From the NCBI GenBank assembly GCA_902781505.1, contig CACZJL010000002.1:1-64000 (forward strand): DNA of 64,000 nt, given 5' to 3'. This document shows, one piece after another, positions 26,712-34,248 of the stretch. The notes beneath the pieces are model-generated. The model had not been told where the DNA came from. It made no database searches and saw only the letters and a list, made by a program, of their open reading frames with translations. The stretch's first letter is position 1. Every line of letters begins with the position of its first letter. The DNA is from an uncultured Lachnospiraceae bacterium (GTDB taxonomy: Bacteria > Bacillota > Clostridia > Lachnospirales > Lachnospiraceae). The translations under genes and the position numbers were made by a program.

Positions 26712-27007
26712 GGGAGCTGGTTTTTATTTGGCGGTCGGTATTGTATAATTTTAATATTGGAAAGGTTTGGAACGGCAGAATTAGAAATGCTCTGGGAAGC
26801 CTGATGGTGATTTCCCTGATTTTAGGTGTCAACAGAACCTGTGACATATATTTTAGTGATGGGAATTTGTTTGCGGAAACCAATATGCCGCGTGTGATTG
26901 CGTCATATATTTGCTATGTGTTAGGTCCGGCAGCAGAAGTTGCCTTTTTATCGATGGCAGTATCGGACATACGAAATCTGAATCTGATGGCAATTCCCAT
27001 CTGGTAG
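26708..27007 (+). pseudogene. Truncated membrane-protein fragment
   Basis: A 99-codon frame with two likely membrane helices (GSLMVISLILGVNRT and VIASYICYVLGPAAEV) stops abruptly after LNLMAIPIW. The layout recalls the start of membrane-bound signalling proteins such as diguanylate cyclases of Lachnospiraceae, whose cytoplasmic part would follow. There is no ribosome binding site, and its 5' end overlaps the repeats before ktrB. I regard it as a 3'-truncated relic; the family guess is weak. Confidence 0.4.
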
Positions 27008-27037
27008 CCCACTTTTTTGAAATAATGTCAGGAAAAT

Positions 27038-28276
27038 TCACCTTCCAAAGATTTTCTTGCGATATTCAGTCGGGGTGAGACCCTTATAACGCTTAAATAA
27101 TCTGCAGAAGTAGGTGGCATCCGGCAGGCCGACATGGCTGCTGATTTCCTGCATTGAACCGGACTGAAGATTAATCAGATGAATCGCAGCATTGATGCGC
27201 TCGCGGTTTACAAAATCGGTCAGAGTCATCCCAACCTCAGACTTAAAGCGGGTGGAGAGGTACCTCGGATTGACATGCTCCATCTGAGCCAGTGAATTCA
27301 AAGACAGGTCGCTGTCAAGATGCAGCTTAATCTGGTCTACCACGTGTCGGATAGTCGTGGAGTACAGCTGGTCGGAGTGATTATTTACCAGATTACAATA
27401 TTGATGAATCATTTCACGGCGCAGAGAATCAAGCTCCTGGAGCGAAGTGCAGGACTCGATTCGTACGGCGAATTTACCGGAAATCTGATCCAGATAGAAT
27501 GGGTGCACATGTGCCTCCTGAACTGCCTTACGGTAGATGGTATTCGCTACGATGGTGTAATTCTTCTCATCGCGAAGAGAATTTGAGGTTCGCTTGTCTA
27601 AAGACCCTGTAAACTTCGAATTGAGGAAGATCTTCATGGCAACCTGATAGTTGCCTTCGCAGATGGCGGCAAGCCCCTTTTCCTCCATTTCATAGCGCTC
27701 TACGATTGCATCAATTCCCCTTGCTTCAGACTGCTTTGGCTCGGATGAAACAGGTAGAATCTGTTGATTCTTGGGGCGGTCAATATATTGAAGGGGAGAA
27801 GCATCTGCTCCCCAGATGGAAGAAATTAACGTCTGGAAGTAGGTTTCCAGGTAATTGTAATCCTGAAACAGAGCGAGAGACGCATAATAACGATTGATGA
27901 ATTCTGTATAAGCAGAAGGAATCCTCAGGTGTTGCCGCATGCTCGTCAGGGCAGTTTCTGTCGGCCGTTCGGTCAGAAAAGGACCGACGGTGTATGCCAT
28001 TCCCGGTTCGTCTGGAATCGGCATAACAAAATAACAGCAATGAAAGATATCCTTCACGTAGTAGGATATCTTTTTTTCTTGCATATCAGAAGAAAGACGT
28101 ACGTAGGTAATCGGAAGCTTCCTGTTTTTCTTTGTTCCATAGAGTTCATTACGAAGACCAAGATCGTAGGGGCCGTCTAAGTCCAGTGGATAGGCCGTTT
28201 TAGTGACCGGCACACGGGAATTCTGAAAAAAAGAAGTTGTGAAAGAAAAAATGGCGTTCACGGAAGAATCACTCAT
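27038..28276 (-). CDS. AraC-family regulator of the glucuronide locus
   Basis: The 412-residue protein ends in the two AraC helix-turn-helix motifs (LNSLAQMEHVNPRYLSTRFK and ISSHVGLPDATYFCRLFKRY, then KGLTPTEYRK). The first 280 residues form a sensor part without a recognised family name. The ATG at 28276 follows AAAGAAGGTAAAAATT; an upstream in-frame ATG lacks such a site. It is divergent from the symporter and beta-glucuronidase genes, 171 bp away, and so most likely activates them when a glucuronide is present. Confidence 0.88.
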   Translation of the reverse strand: MSDSSVNAIFSFTTSFFQNSRVPVTKTAYPLDLDGPYDLGLRNELYGTKKNRKLPITYVRLSSDMQEKKISYYVKDIFHCCYFVMPIPDEPGMAYTVGPFLTERPTETALTSMRQHLRIPSAYTEFINRYYASLALFQDYNYLETYFQTLISSIWGADASPLQYIDRPKNQQILPVSSEPKQSEARGIDAIVERYEMEEKGLAAICEGNYQVAMKIFLNSKFTGSLDKRTSNSLRDEKNYTIVANTIYRKAVQEAHVHPFYLDQISGKFAVRIESCTSLQELDSLRREMIHQYCNLVNNHSDQLYSTTIRHVVDQIKLHLDSDLSLNSLAQMEHVNPRYLSTRFKSEVGMTLTDFVNRERINAAIHLINLQSGSMQEISSHVGLPDATYFCRLFKRYKGLTPTEYRKKIFGR

Positions 28277-28380
28277 ATAATTTTTACCTTCTTTCGAATT
28301 TTTTTGTGCTGATAGTAGAAAAATTAAAAAAAGTTCTATATTTAACAAAAATCATACTACTTTTTGCTCTAGCATTCAAG

Positions 28381-28426
28381 TATACTGATCTCAGATGAAA
28401 TGAATTACTGAGGCGCGACCTCAGTA
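28381..28426 (+). promoter_or_regulatory. Likely -10 and leader hairpin of the glucuronide operon
   Basis: TATACT (28381-28386) is a good -10 without a good -35 at 17 bp, as expected for an AraC-activated promoter. TACTGAGG-cgcga-CCTCAGTA (28406-28426) would form a hairpin in the leader or a symmetric protein site. Confidence 0.5.
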
Positions 28427-28447
28427 GAACAATTATAGGAGGTTCTT

Positions 28448-29833
28448 ATGGATACAAAAAAGAAAAGACCGTTTGGCTGGGCTGATAGAATCGGCTATGC
28501 ATTCGGAGATTTTGGTAATGATTTTACATTCATTCTTTCATCCATGTTTTTGATGAAGTTTTATACAGACATTATGGGTGTTTCCGCCGCAATTGTCGGT
28601 ATCATGATGATGGTAGCAAGATTCGTTGATGCAATCACAGATGTCACAATGGGACAGATTGCGGATCGCTCACCGGAAACAGCTAAGGGAAAGTTTGCTC
28701 CATGGCTTCGCCGTATGTGCGGACCTGTAGCAGTCGCATCCTTTTTAATGTATGCCATTTGGTTAAAGAATATGCCAATGACCGTTAAGGTAATCTGGAT
28801 GTTCGCAACATATCTGCTCTGGGGTAGCGTATGCTACACAGGAATCAACATTCCTTACGGCTCCATGGCATCTGCAATTTCTGCGGAACCAAAGGATAGA
28901 GCTTCTCTTTCTACATGGAGATCCATCGGAGCAACACTTGCAGGTACGGCAGTTGGTGTTATTCTTCCAATGATCGTTTACTACAGAGATGCAGCTGGCA
29001 GAACAAAATTCAACGGCGAAAAGATGGTGATCGCAGCCGCTGTTTGTTCCGTACTTGCAGTCATTTGCTATCTGCTTTGCTACTTCCTTACAACAGAACG
29101 AGTTAAAATTGAAGCCGTCGAGGGCAAATTCTCCTTTGTTGATTTGGTTAAGACTACCGTTGCCAATCGTTCCATGATCGGCATCATCCTTGCAGCTTGG
29201 TTCCTGCTCATTGCGCAGCTTACACTTGGCTCCATGGCGAACTACATTTACCCATTCTACTTCAATAATGCAGGAGTTATTTCTTCTACAAATCTGATCA
29301 ATACAGTAGTAACACTTGTACTTTCTGTATTTGCCACACAGCTGTCCATGAAGATTGGACGCCGTGAGGTTGGTATTGTATCTTCTCTGATTGGCGCAGC
29401 TGCACTGATTGTTGCTTTTGTGCTTCGTACACGCAGCGTACAGACCTGGTTGATTCTTTACTCCATCTGCTACATCGGACTGGCTATGTTCAACCTGATT
29501 GTATGGGCTATGATTACAGACGTAATTGATGACATTGAAGTTAAGCGCGGTGAGAGAAGAGACGGTGCTGTATATTCCGTTTATTCCTTCGCAAGAAAGC
29601 TCGGACAGGCAGCTTCCTCCGGCGTTACGGGAATTCTGCTTTCCGCAATTGGCTATACAACTATTACAGCAACTTCTCCTTCTGTCGTAAATGGCATCTA
29701 CAACATTACATGCCTGGTACCGGCAATCGGATTTATCGGTCTTGCACTCATGCTGATTTTTGTTTATCCGCTTTCTAAGAAGAAGGTTGAGGAAAATGCA
29801 AGATTTCTTGCAGATAAGAAGCAGAAGCAGTGA
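28448..29833 (+). CDS. GPH-family glycoside/hexuronide:cation symporter
   Basis: The 461-residue protein has twelve predicted helices and the marks of the glycoside-pentoside-hexuronide symporters: FGWADRIGYAFGDFGNDF at the N-terminus, MGVSAAIVGIMMMVARFVDA, and the loop ITDVIDDIEVKRGERRDGAV between helices 10 and 11. It probably imports glucuronides with Na+ or H+, as UidB does, because the next gene, 24 bp on, is a beta-glucuronidase. TATAGGAGG precedes the ATG. Confidence 0.9.
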   Translation: MDTKKKRPFGWADRIGYAFGDFGNDFTFILSSMFLMKFYTDIMGVSAAIVGIMMMVARFVDAITDVTMGQIADRSPETAKGKFAPWLRRMCGPVAVASFLMYAIWLKNMPMTVKVIWMFATYLLWGSVCYTGINIPYGSMASAISAEPKDRASLSTWRSIGATLAGTAVGVILPMIVYYRDAAGRTKFNGEKMVIAAAVCSVLAVICYLLCYFLTTERVKIEAVEGKFSFVDLVKTTVANRSMIGIILAAWFLLIAQLTLGSMANYIYPFYFNNAGVISSTNLINTVVTLVLSVFATQLSMKIGRREVGIVSSLIGAAALIVAFVLRTRSVQTWLILYSICYIGLAMFNLIVWAMITDVIDDIEVKRGERRDGAVYSVYSFARKLGQAASSGVTGILLSAIGYTTITATSPSVVNGIYNITCLVPAIGFIGLALMLIFVYPLSKKKVEENARFLADKKQKQ

Positions 29834-29857
29834 ATGATTTAACAGAAAGGACTATCT

Positions 29858-31726
29858 ATGTTATATCCAATTCTTACCCCATCTCGTTTTGTCAGTGATC
29901 TTTCAGGAATCTGGGATTTCAAGCTTGATGACGGCACAGGTTTTGACAGCAACTGGGCAGCACAGCCTTTAAGCAATCCAATGACGATGCCGGTTCCAGC
30001 TTCTTACAATGATTTAAAGGACGGAATTGATTTCCGTGATCACTATGGCTGGGTTTTCTATCAGAGAACAATTTGTGTACCAAAGGTTGTGGCTGACTCT
30101 CAGCATGTAATTCTTCGCTGTGATGCAGTTACTCAGGCAGCCAGAGTTTATCTGAACGGAGAACTTCTTGCAGAGCACAAGGGTGGATTCCTGCCATTCG
30201 AGGTGAATCTTGATGGCGCTATCACAGGAGGAGAGGATCTCCTGACGATTGCAGTCAGCAACATTATTGATTACACAACACTTCCTGTCGGTGGCGAAGC
30301 GCCAATGCTTTCTTCCATCGGTGGCGGTGACAGCGCAGCTTCTAAGAAGAAGTCGAATAATCCAAACTTTGATTTCTTCAATTATTGTGGCATCACAAGA
30401 CCGGTTCGTATTGTGACAATGCCAAAGACACACATCGAAGATGTGACCGTAACCAGTGCATTTGCCGGGGAAGTCAGGGACGGAGAGACAGCAGAGCTTA
30501 CTGTTTTAGTCGAGGCAAATGGCGATGTTCCTGTGCAGGTTGAGGTTCTCGATGCTGCGGGCACAGTCGTTGCAACCGGCACTGCGGAAGGTGCCGTTGA
30601 TAAGGCTTTAGATGAGGATTTCAGACAATACGAAGTACATGCTTCAGTTCCTGATGTAATTCTCTGGAAGCCGCTTGATGCCTACCTTTACAACATCCGT
30701 GTAACAGCAGGTGAGGATGTTTATACACTTCCTTACGGCGTCCGTACCGTGCGTGTTCAGGGAAAGCATTTCCTGATTAACGAGCAGCCATTTTATTTCA
30801 AGGGCTATGGCAAACACGAGGATACATTCCCGAACGGCCGTGGTATTAACCTGCCAATGAACACCCGTGATATTTCCATTATGAAGTGGCAGGGCGCGAA
30901 CAGCTTCAGAACCAGCCATTATCCATATTCCGAGGAAATGATGCGTCAGTGCGATGCGGAAGGTATCATTGTAATCGATGAAACAACAGCAGTTGGTATC
31001 AACTTTGACTTCGGCGGCGGAGCAAACTTCGGCGGCCAGAAGGTGAAGACGTTTGATAAGGAGCATGGTATTCAGACCTTTGAACACCACAAGGAGGTCA
31101 TTCGTGATTTAATCCGCAGAGATAAGAACCATGCCTGTGTTGTGATGTGGTCCATTGCAAATGAACCAGATTCCTACTCTGAGGGCGCTTATGAGTATTT
31201 CAAGCCTTTATATGATCTTGCTCGTGCCCTTGATCCGGAAACACGTCCATGCACAATTGCTTCTGTATTTATGGCAGGCGGTCCTGACACAGATATTTCT
31301 GCGAAGCTGTCTGATGTAATCTGCCTGAACCGCTATTTTGGCTGGTATGCAGGTGGCCCGGATATCGCCGGCAGTGAAATTCCTTTAAGAAAGGAGCTTG
31401 ACAAGTGGGCAACCATCGACAAGCCAATCATGTTTACTGAGTTTGGTGCAGATACAATCATGGGCCTTCATGACACCACTCCTGTCATGTACACGGAAGA
31501 ATATCAGCTTGATTACTATAAGATGCACACCCGTGTATTTGATGAATACCCATGCATCTGCGGAGAGCAGGTCTGGAACTTTGCTGACTTTGCAACAAGC
31601 CAGTCCATGCTCAGAGTTCAGGGCAACAAGAAGGGCCTTTTCACCCGCGATCGCAAGCCAAAGCTTGCTGCGCACTTCTTCAGAGAAAGATGGAATAAGA
31701 TTCCTGAATTTGGATATAAGAAGTAA
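29858..31726 (+). CDS. uidA: Beta-glucuronidase (GH2)
   Basis: The 622-residue enzyme hydrolyses beta-D-glucuronides. It has the GH2 sugar-binding, immunoglobulin-like and barrel domains in order. Acid/base Glu436 lies in SIANEPDS and nucleophile Glu528 in FTEFGAD; Asn590 and Lys592 (GNKKG) form the N-K pair that recognises the glucuronate carboxylate. The loop after TTAVGINF (about 384-410) has nearly the same length as the E. coli loop 1, so it resembles the loop-1 class of gut enzymes that act on small drug glucuronides. There is no signal peptide, so it works in the cytoplasm on imported substrate. Confidence 0.95.
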   Translation: MLYPILTPSRFVSDLSGIWDFKLDDGTGFDSNWAAQPLSNPMTMPVPASYNDLKDGIDFRDHYGWVFYQRTICVPKVVADSQHVILRCDAVTQAARVYLNGELLAEHKGGFLPFEVNLDGAITGGEDLLTIAVSNIIDYTTLPVGGEAPMLSSIGGGDSAASKKKSNNPNFDFFNYCGITRPVRIVTMPKTHIEDVTVTSAFAGEVRDGETAELTVLVEANGDVPVQVEVLDAAGTVVATGTAEGAVDKALDEDFRQYEVHASVPDVILWKPLDAYLYNIRVTAGEDVYTLPYGVRTVRVQGKHFLINEQPFYFKGYGKHEDTFPNGRGINLPMNTRDISIMKWQGANSFRTSHYPYSEEMMRQCDAEGIIVIDETTAVGINFDFGGGANFGGQKVKTFDKEHGIQTFEHHKEVIRDLIRRDKNHACVVMWSIANEPDSYSEGAYEYFKPLYDLARALDPETRPCTIASVFMAGGPDTDISAKLSDVICLNRYFGWYAGGPDIAGSEIPLRKELDKWATIDKPIMFTEFGADTIMGLHDTTPVMYTEEYQLDYYKMHTRVFDEYPCICGEQVWNFADFATSQSMLRVQGNKKGLFTRDRKPKLAAHFFRERWNKIPEFGYKK

Positions 31727-31731
31727 ATTTG

Positions 31732-31888
31732 TTCCTGGCAAATGATCACGCGGGCACGATTCTCAAGAACGAGATTAAGGCGTACCTGATCAAGCAGGGC
31801 TGATTGCGAACAAGGTAAATGGTTGTTACGCCGCCGCGTGGACAAGGTTAAGGAAATTAATGATAAATACTGCATTCCCGTGAAATAA
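31732..31888 (+). pseudogene. Ribose-5-phosphate isomerase B (RpiB/LacAB) remnant with internal deletion
   Basis: Directly after uidA, FLANDHAGTILKNEIKAYLI is the start motif of RpiB-type isomerases and ends in a stop at 31803. In a shifted frame, RRRVDKVKEINDKYCIPVK at about 31829-31888 looks like the C-terminal helix of the same family. The middle, more than 100 residues, is missing. A sugar-phosphate isomerase once followed the glucuronidase gene and was deleted. Confidence 0.6.
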
Positions 31889-31970
31889 AAAGCGGTGTTT
31901 GTGGTATTGTGATTAAGGAGGGCATGTCAGTCGTGTCCTCCTTTATTACATGAAAGAAGGACAAAGGATT

Positions 31971-33143
31971 ATGTACAATTTTTTCTCACCAGCTCGTGTA
32001 TTATTTGGCTGTGGCGTGCTGAATCAGCTTCACACGCTTAAAATGCCAGGAAAGAAGGCCCTTTTAGTCATCAGTAACGGACGCTCTGCCAGGGCAAATG
32101 GTTATCTTGACCGAACAGAAGCTGAATTAAAAGCAGCGGGCGTGGAAGTCGTGCTGTATGACGGTATTGGCGCCAATCCGTTAAAGGAAGCCGTAGAAGA
32201 AGGCGCATTTTTAGGAAGAAAAGAACAGGTTGATGTTGTCGTTGCATTAGGCGGAGGTTCCGTCCTGGACGCAGGCAAGGTCATGGCCATGTTTATCCCT
32301 CAAGAATCGGATGATTTGTGGGATTACGCAGGAGGACTCACCGGAAAGCAAAAGACGCCTGAGAAAAAAGCACTTCCATGGATTGCAATCACAACGTCTG
32401 CTGGCACGGGCTCTGAAGTTGATGCAACCGGAGTGGTAACCAATCTTGGCACGGATGAAAAAATAGCACTCGGTGGTGGAGAAGATGTATTTGCCACGTA
32501 TGCAATCGTCGACCCGGAACTGACTGTGTCGGTACCGGCGAAATATACGGCATTCCAGGGATTTGACGCGCTGTTCCACTCCCTCGAAGGCTACTTAAGC
32601 AACCGTCACAACCTGATGAGTGACATGGTGCAGCGCTCGGCAATCGAGCACATCAGCGCGAACCTGGCGGCAGCAGTGAAGGACGGCAGTAACCTTGCGG
32701 CGCGCGAGGCTGTTTCGTACGGAAACACGATGTCCGGCTATTCCATGGTGCTTGCAGGCTGCATTTCCGAGCATGCGATGGAGCACGCAATGAGCGCGTA
32801 CTATCCGAAGCTTCAGCACGGCGCCGGCCTGATTATGATTTCAAAAGAGTATTTCACATATTGGATTAATCGCCACGTCGCCGATAAGCGCTTTGTGGAG
32901 ATGGCGCGCTTTATGGGCATTAAGGACGCAGTGAAGCCTGAGGATTTCATCACGGCACTCGTGAAGCTACAGGAAGATTGCGGCGTTGCGGATCTCAGGA
33001 TGAGCGACTACGGCATCAAATTCGAGGATTGTCGCAAGTTCGCGGAAAATGCCCGCGCAACCACCATGCGCCTGATTAAGAACGATCCGGCCGAGACGAC
33101 GAACGACGACTTCACCGGAATCTACGAAAGATCCTATAAATAA
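31971..33143 (+). CDS. Iron-containing alcohol dehydrogenase (group III, YugJ/BDH-like)
   Basis: The 390-residue enzyme reduces aldehydes or ketones with NAD(P)H. The nucleotide-binding motif GGGSVLDAGKVMAMF lies near residue 97. Metal ligands are in GFDALFHSLEGYLSN and in EHAMEHAMSAYYPKLQHGAG. The ATG at 31971 is chosen because AAGGACAAAGGATT precedes it and the protein then starts at the usual MYNFFSPARVLFG. It may use aldehydes from sugar-acid breakdown, but it has its own terminator and no clear tie to uidA. Confidence 0.92.
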   Translation: MYNFFSPARVLFGCGVLNQLHTLKMPGKKALLVISNGRSARANGYLDRTEAELKAAGVEVVLYDGIGANPLKEAVEEGAFLGRKEQVDVVVALGGGSVLDAGKVMAMFIPQESDDLWDYAGGLTGKQKTPEKKALPWIAITTSAGTGSEVDATGVVTNLGTDEKIALGGGEDVFATYAIVDPELTVSVPAKYTAFQGFDALFHSLEGYLSNRHNLMSDMVQRSAIEHISANLAAAVKDGSNLAAREAVSYGNTMSGYSMVLAGCISEHAMEHAMSAYYPKLQHGAGLIMISKEYFTYWINRHVADKRFVEMARFMGIKDAVKPEDFITALVKLQEDCGVADLRMSDYGIKFEDCRKFAENARATTMRLIKNDPAETTNDDFTGIYERSYK

Positions 33144-33148
33144 AGAGG

Positions 33149-33207
33149 CGGGCTGGCCCCAGGCGTTACCTTAAAAGTAACGAACCTGGAGCCAGCCCCC
33201 TTTTTTT
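33149..33207. terminator. Long bidirectional terminator
   Basis: GGGCTGGC-CCCAGG-CGTTAC and GTAACG-AACCTGG-AGCCAGCCC pair over about 20 bp, followed by CCTTTTTTT. It separates the convergent dehydrogenase and LysR genes. Confidence 0.85.
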
Positions 33208-33222
33208 GCGCGGCGCGCGGCC

Positions 33223-34086
33223 TTAAATTTTAGAACGTAGCAGCTCTATGAATTCCTTTGTATATTCGCTCAGCATGGCGCCTGGATTCTGCGCGAGAAC
33301 GATATCAGAGCGAATCGTACAACCGCGAATCCTGCGGCTTAAAAGGGAGTCCGGGACAGCGTGCAGCGCGGATTCCGGCATGATTCCGACGCCAATTCCA
33401 GATTCAACCAGCGCAATCGTGGTTCTGGCGTCACCGTTGATGCAGGAATAATGCGGGGTCAGCCCACGGTTTGAAAATTCCACATCCAGAGGCCCCTTCC
33501 AGCGGCGGTAGGTAATCAGCGGGAGGGAAGCCAGCTTCTTTAACGTAATCGTTGACTCTGCAGGCAGAATCTCAGGTGTGCCGACGGCAACAAGCTCTTC
33601 TGTTGCAAGAATCGTACAGTCGATTCCTCGCGCGGTAAATGGCGTGCGCATGAAGGCAACAGGAATATCGCCATGGTTCAGTTTCTTCAGCAAATTGTAG
33701 GTGTCGCTTTCAACCAGGTCAAACCGGGCATCCGGGTGCTCTTTGATGAAATTCGAAACCAGCAGGGTCGCATTACTTGAAGCAAGTGAGGAAACAACGC
33801 CGAACTTAATCGTATGAGAAAACTGCTCATTACTCTTCATTGTCGCCTTTTTCGCCTGATCGCTTAAAGAAAGCAGATGGCAGGCATAGTTATAGAGTGT
33901 CTCTCCGGCAGGCGTCACATCGATGTGACGGGGCCCACGGTTAAACAACCTGCATCCGAGCTCCTTTTCCAGGAGCTGCATCTGTGAGGAAAGGGGCGGC
34001 TGCGACATGAAAAGCTTATCTGCAGCGGCAGAAATACTACCCTCTTCAACAATTGTTTTGAAATACTGAAGTTGTTTTAAATCCAT
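33223..34086 (-). CDS. LysR-family regulator next to the pectate lyase
   Basis: The 287-residue protein has a LysR helix-turn-helix (GSISAAADKLFMSQPPLSSQM) and an effector-binding domain from about residue 90. It is divergent from the pectate lyase gene with 162 bp between, so it probably controls that gene in response to a pectin breakdown product or another small acid. The inducer cannot be told from sequence. Confidence 0.85.
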   Translation of the reverse strand: MDLKQLQYFKTIVEEGSISAAADKLFMSQPPLSSQMQLLEKELGCRLFNRGPRHIDVTPAGETLYNYACHLLSLSDQAKKATMKSNEQFSHTIKFGVVSSLASSNATLLVSNFIKEHPDARFDLVESDTYNLLKKLNHGDIPVAFMRTPFTARGIDCTILATEELVAVGTPEILPAESTITLKKLASLPLITYRRWKGPLDVEFSNRGLTPHYSCINGDARTTIALVESGIGVGIMPESALHAVPDSLLSRRIRGCTIRSDIVLAQNPGAMLSEYTKEFIELLRSKI

Positions 34087-34248
34087 ATTAATCTCCTATG
34101 GTTGACAGACTTAATAAATACTGTTTGTATAGCTGCCTCTATGATACACTATTTTCTGTTAAAGGCAACGTGTAAAAATCAAATTCTTATCGCACTGAAT
34201 TTTGAATCACCTGTTGCCTTATCTTTTTTAAGAGGGAGATAAGGGAAA

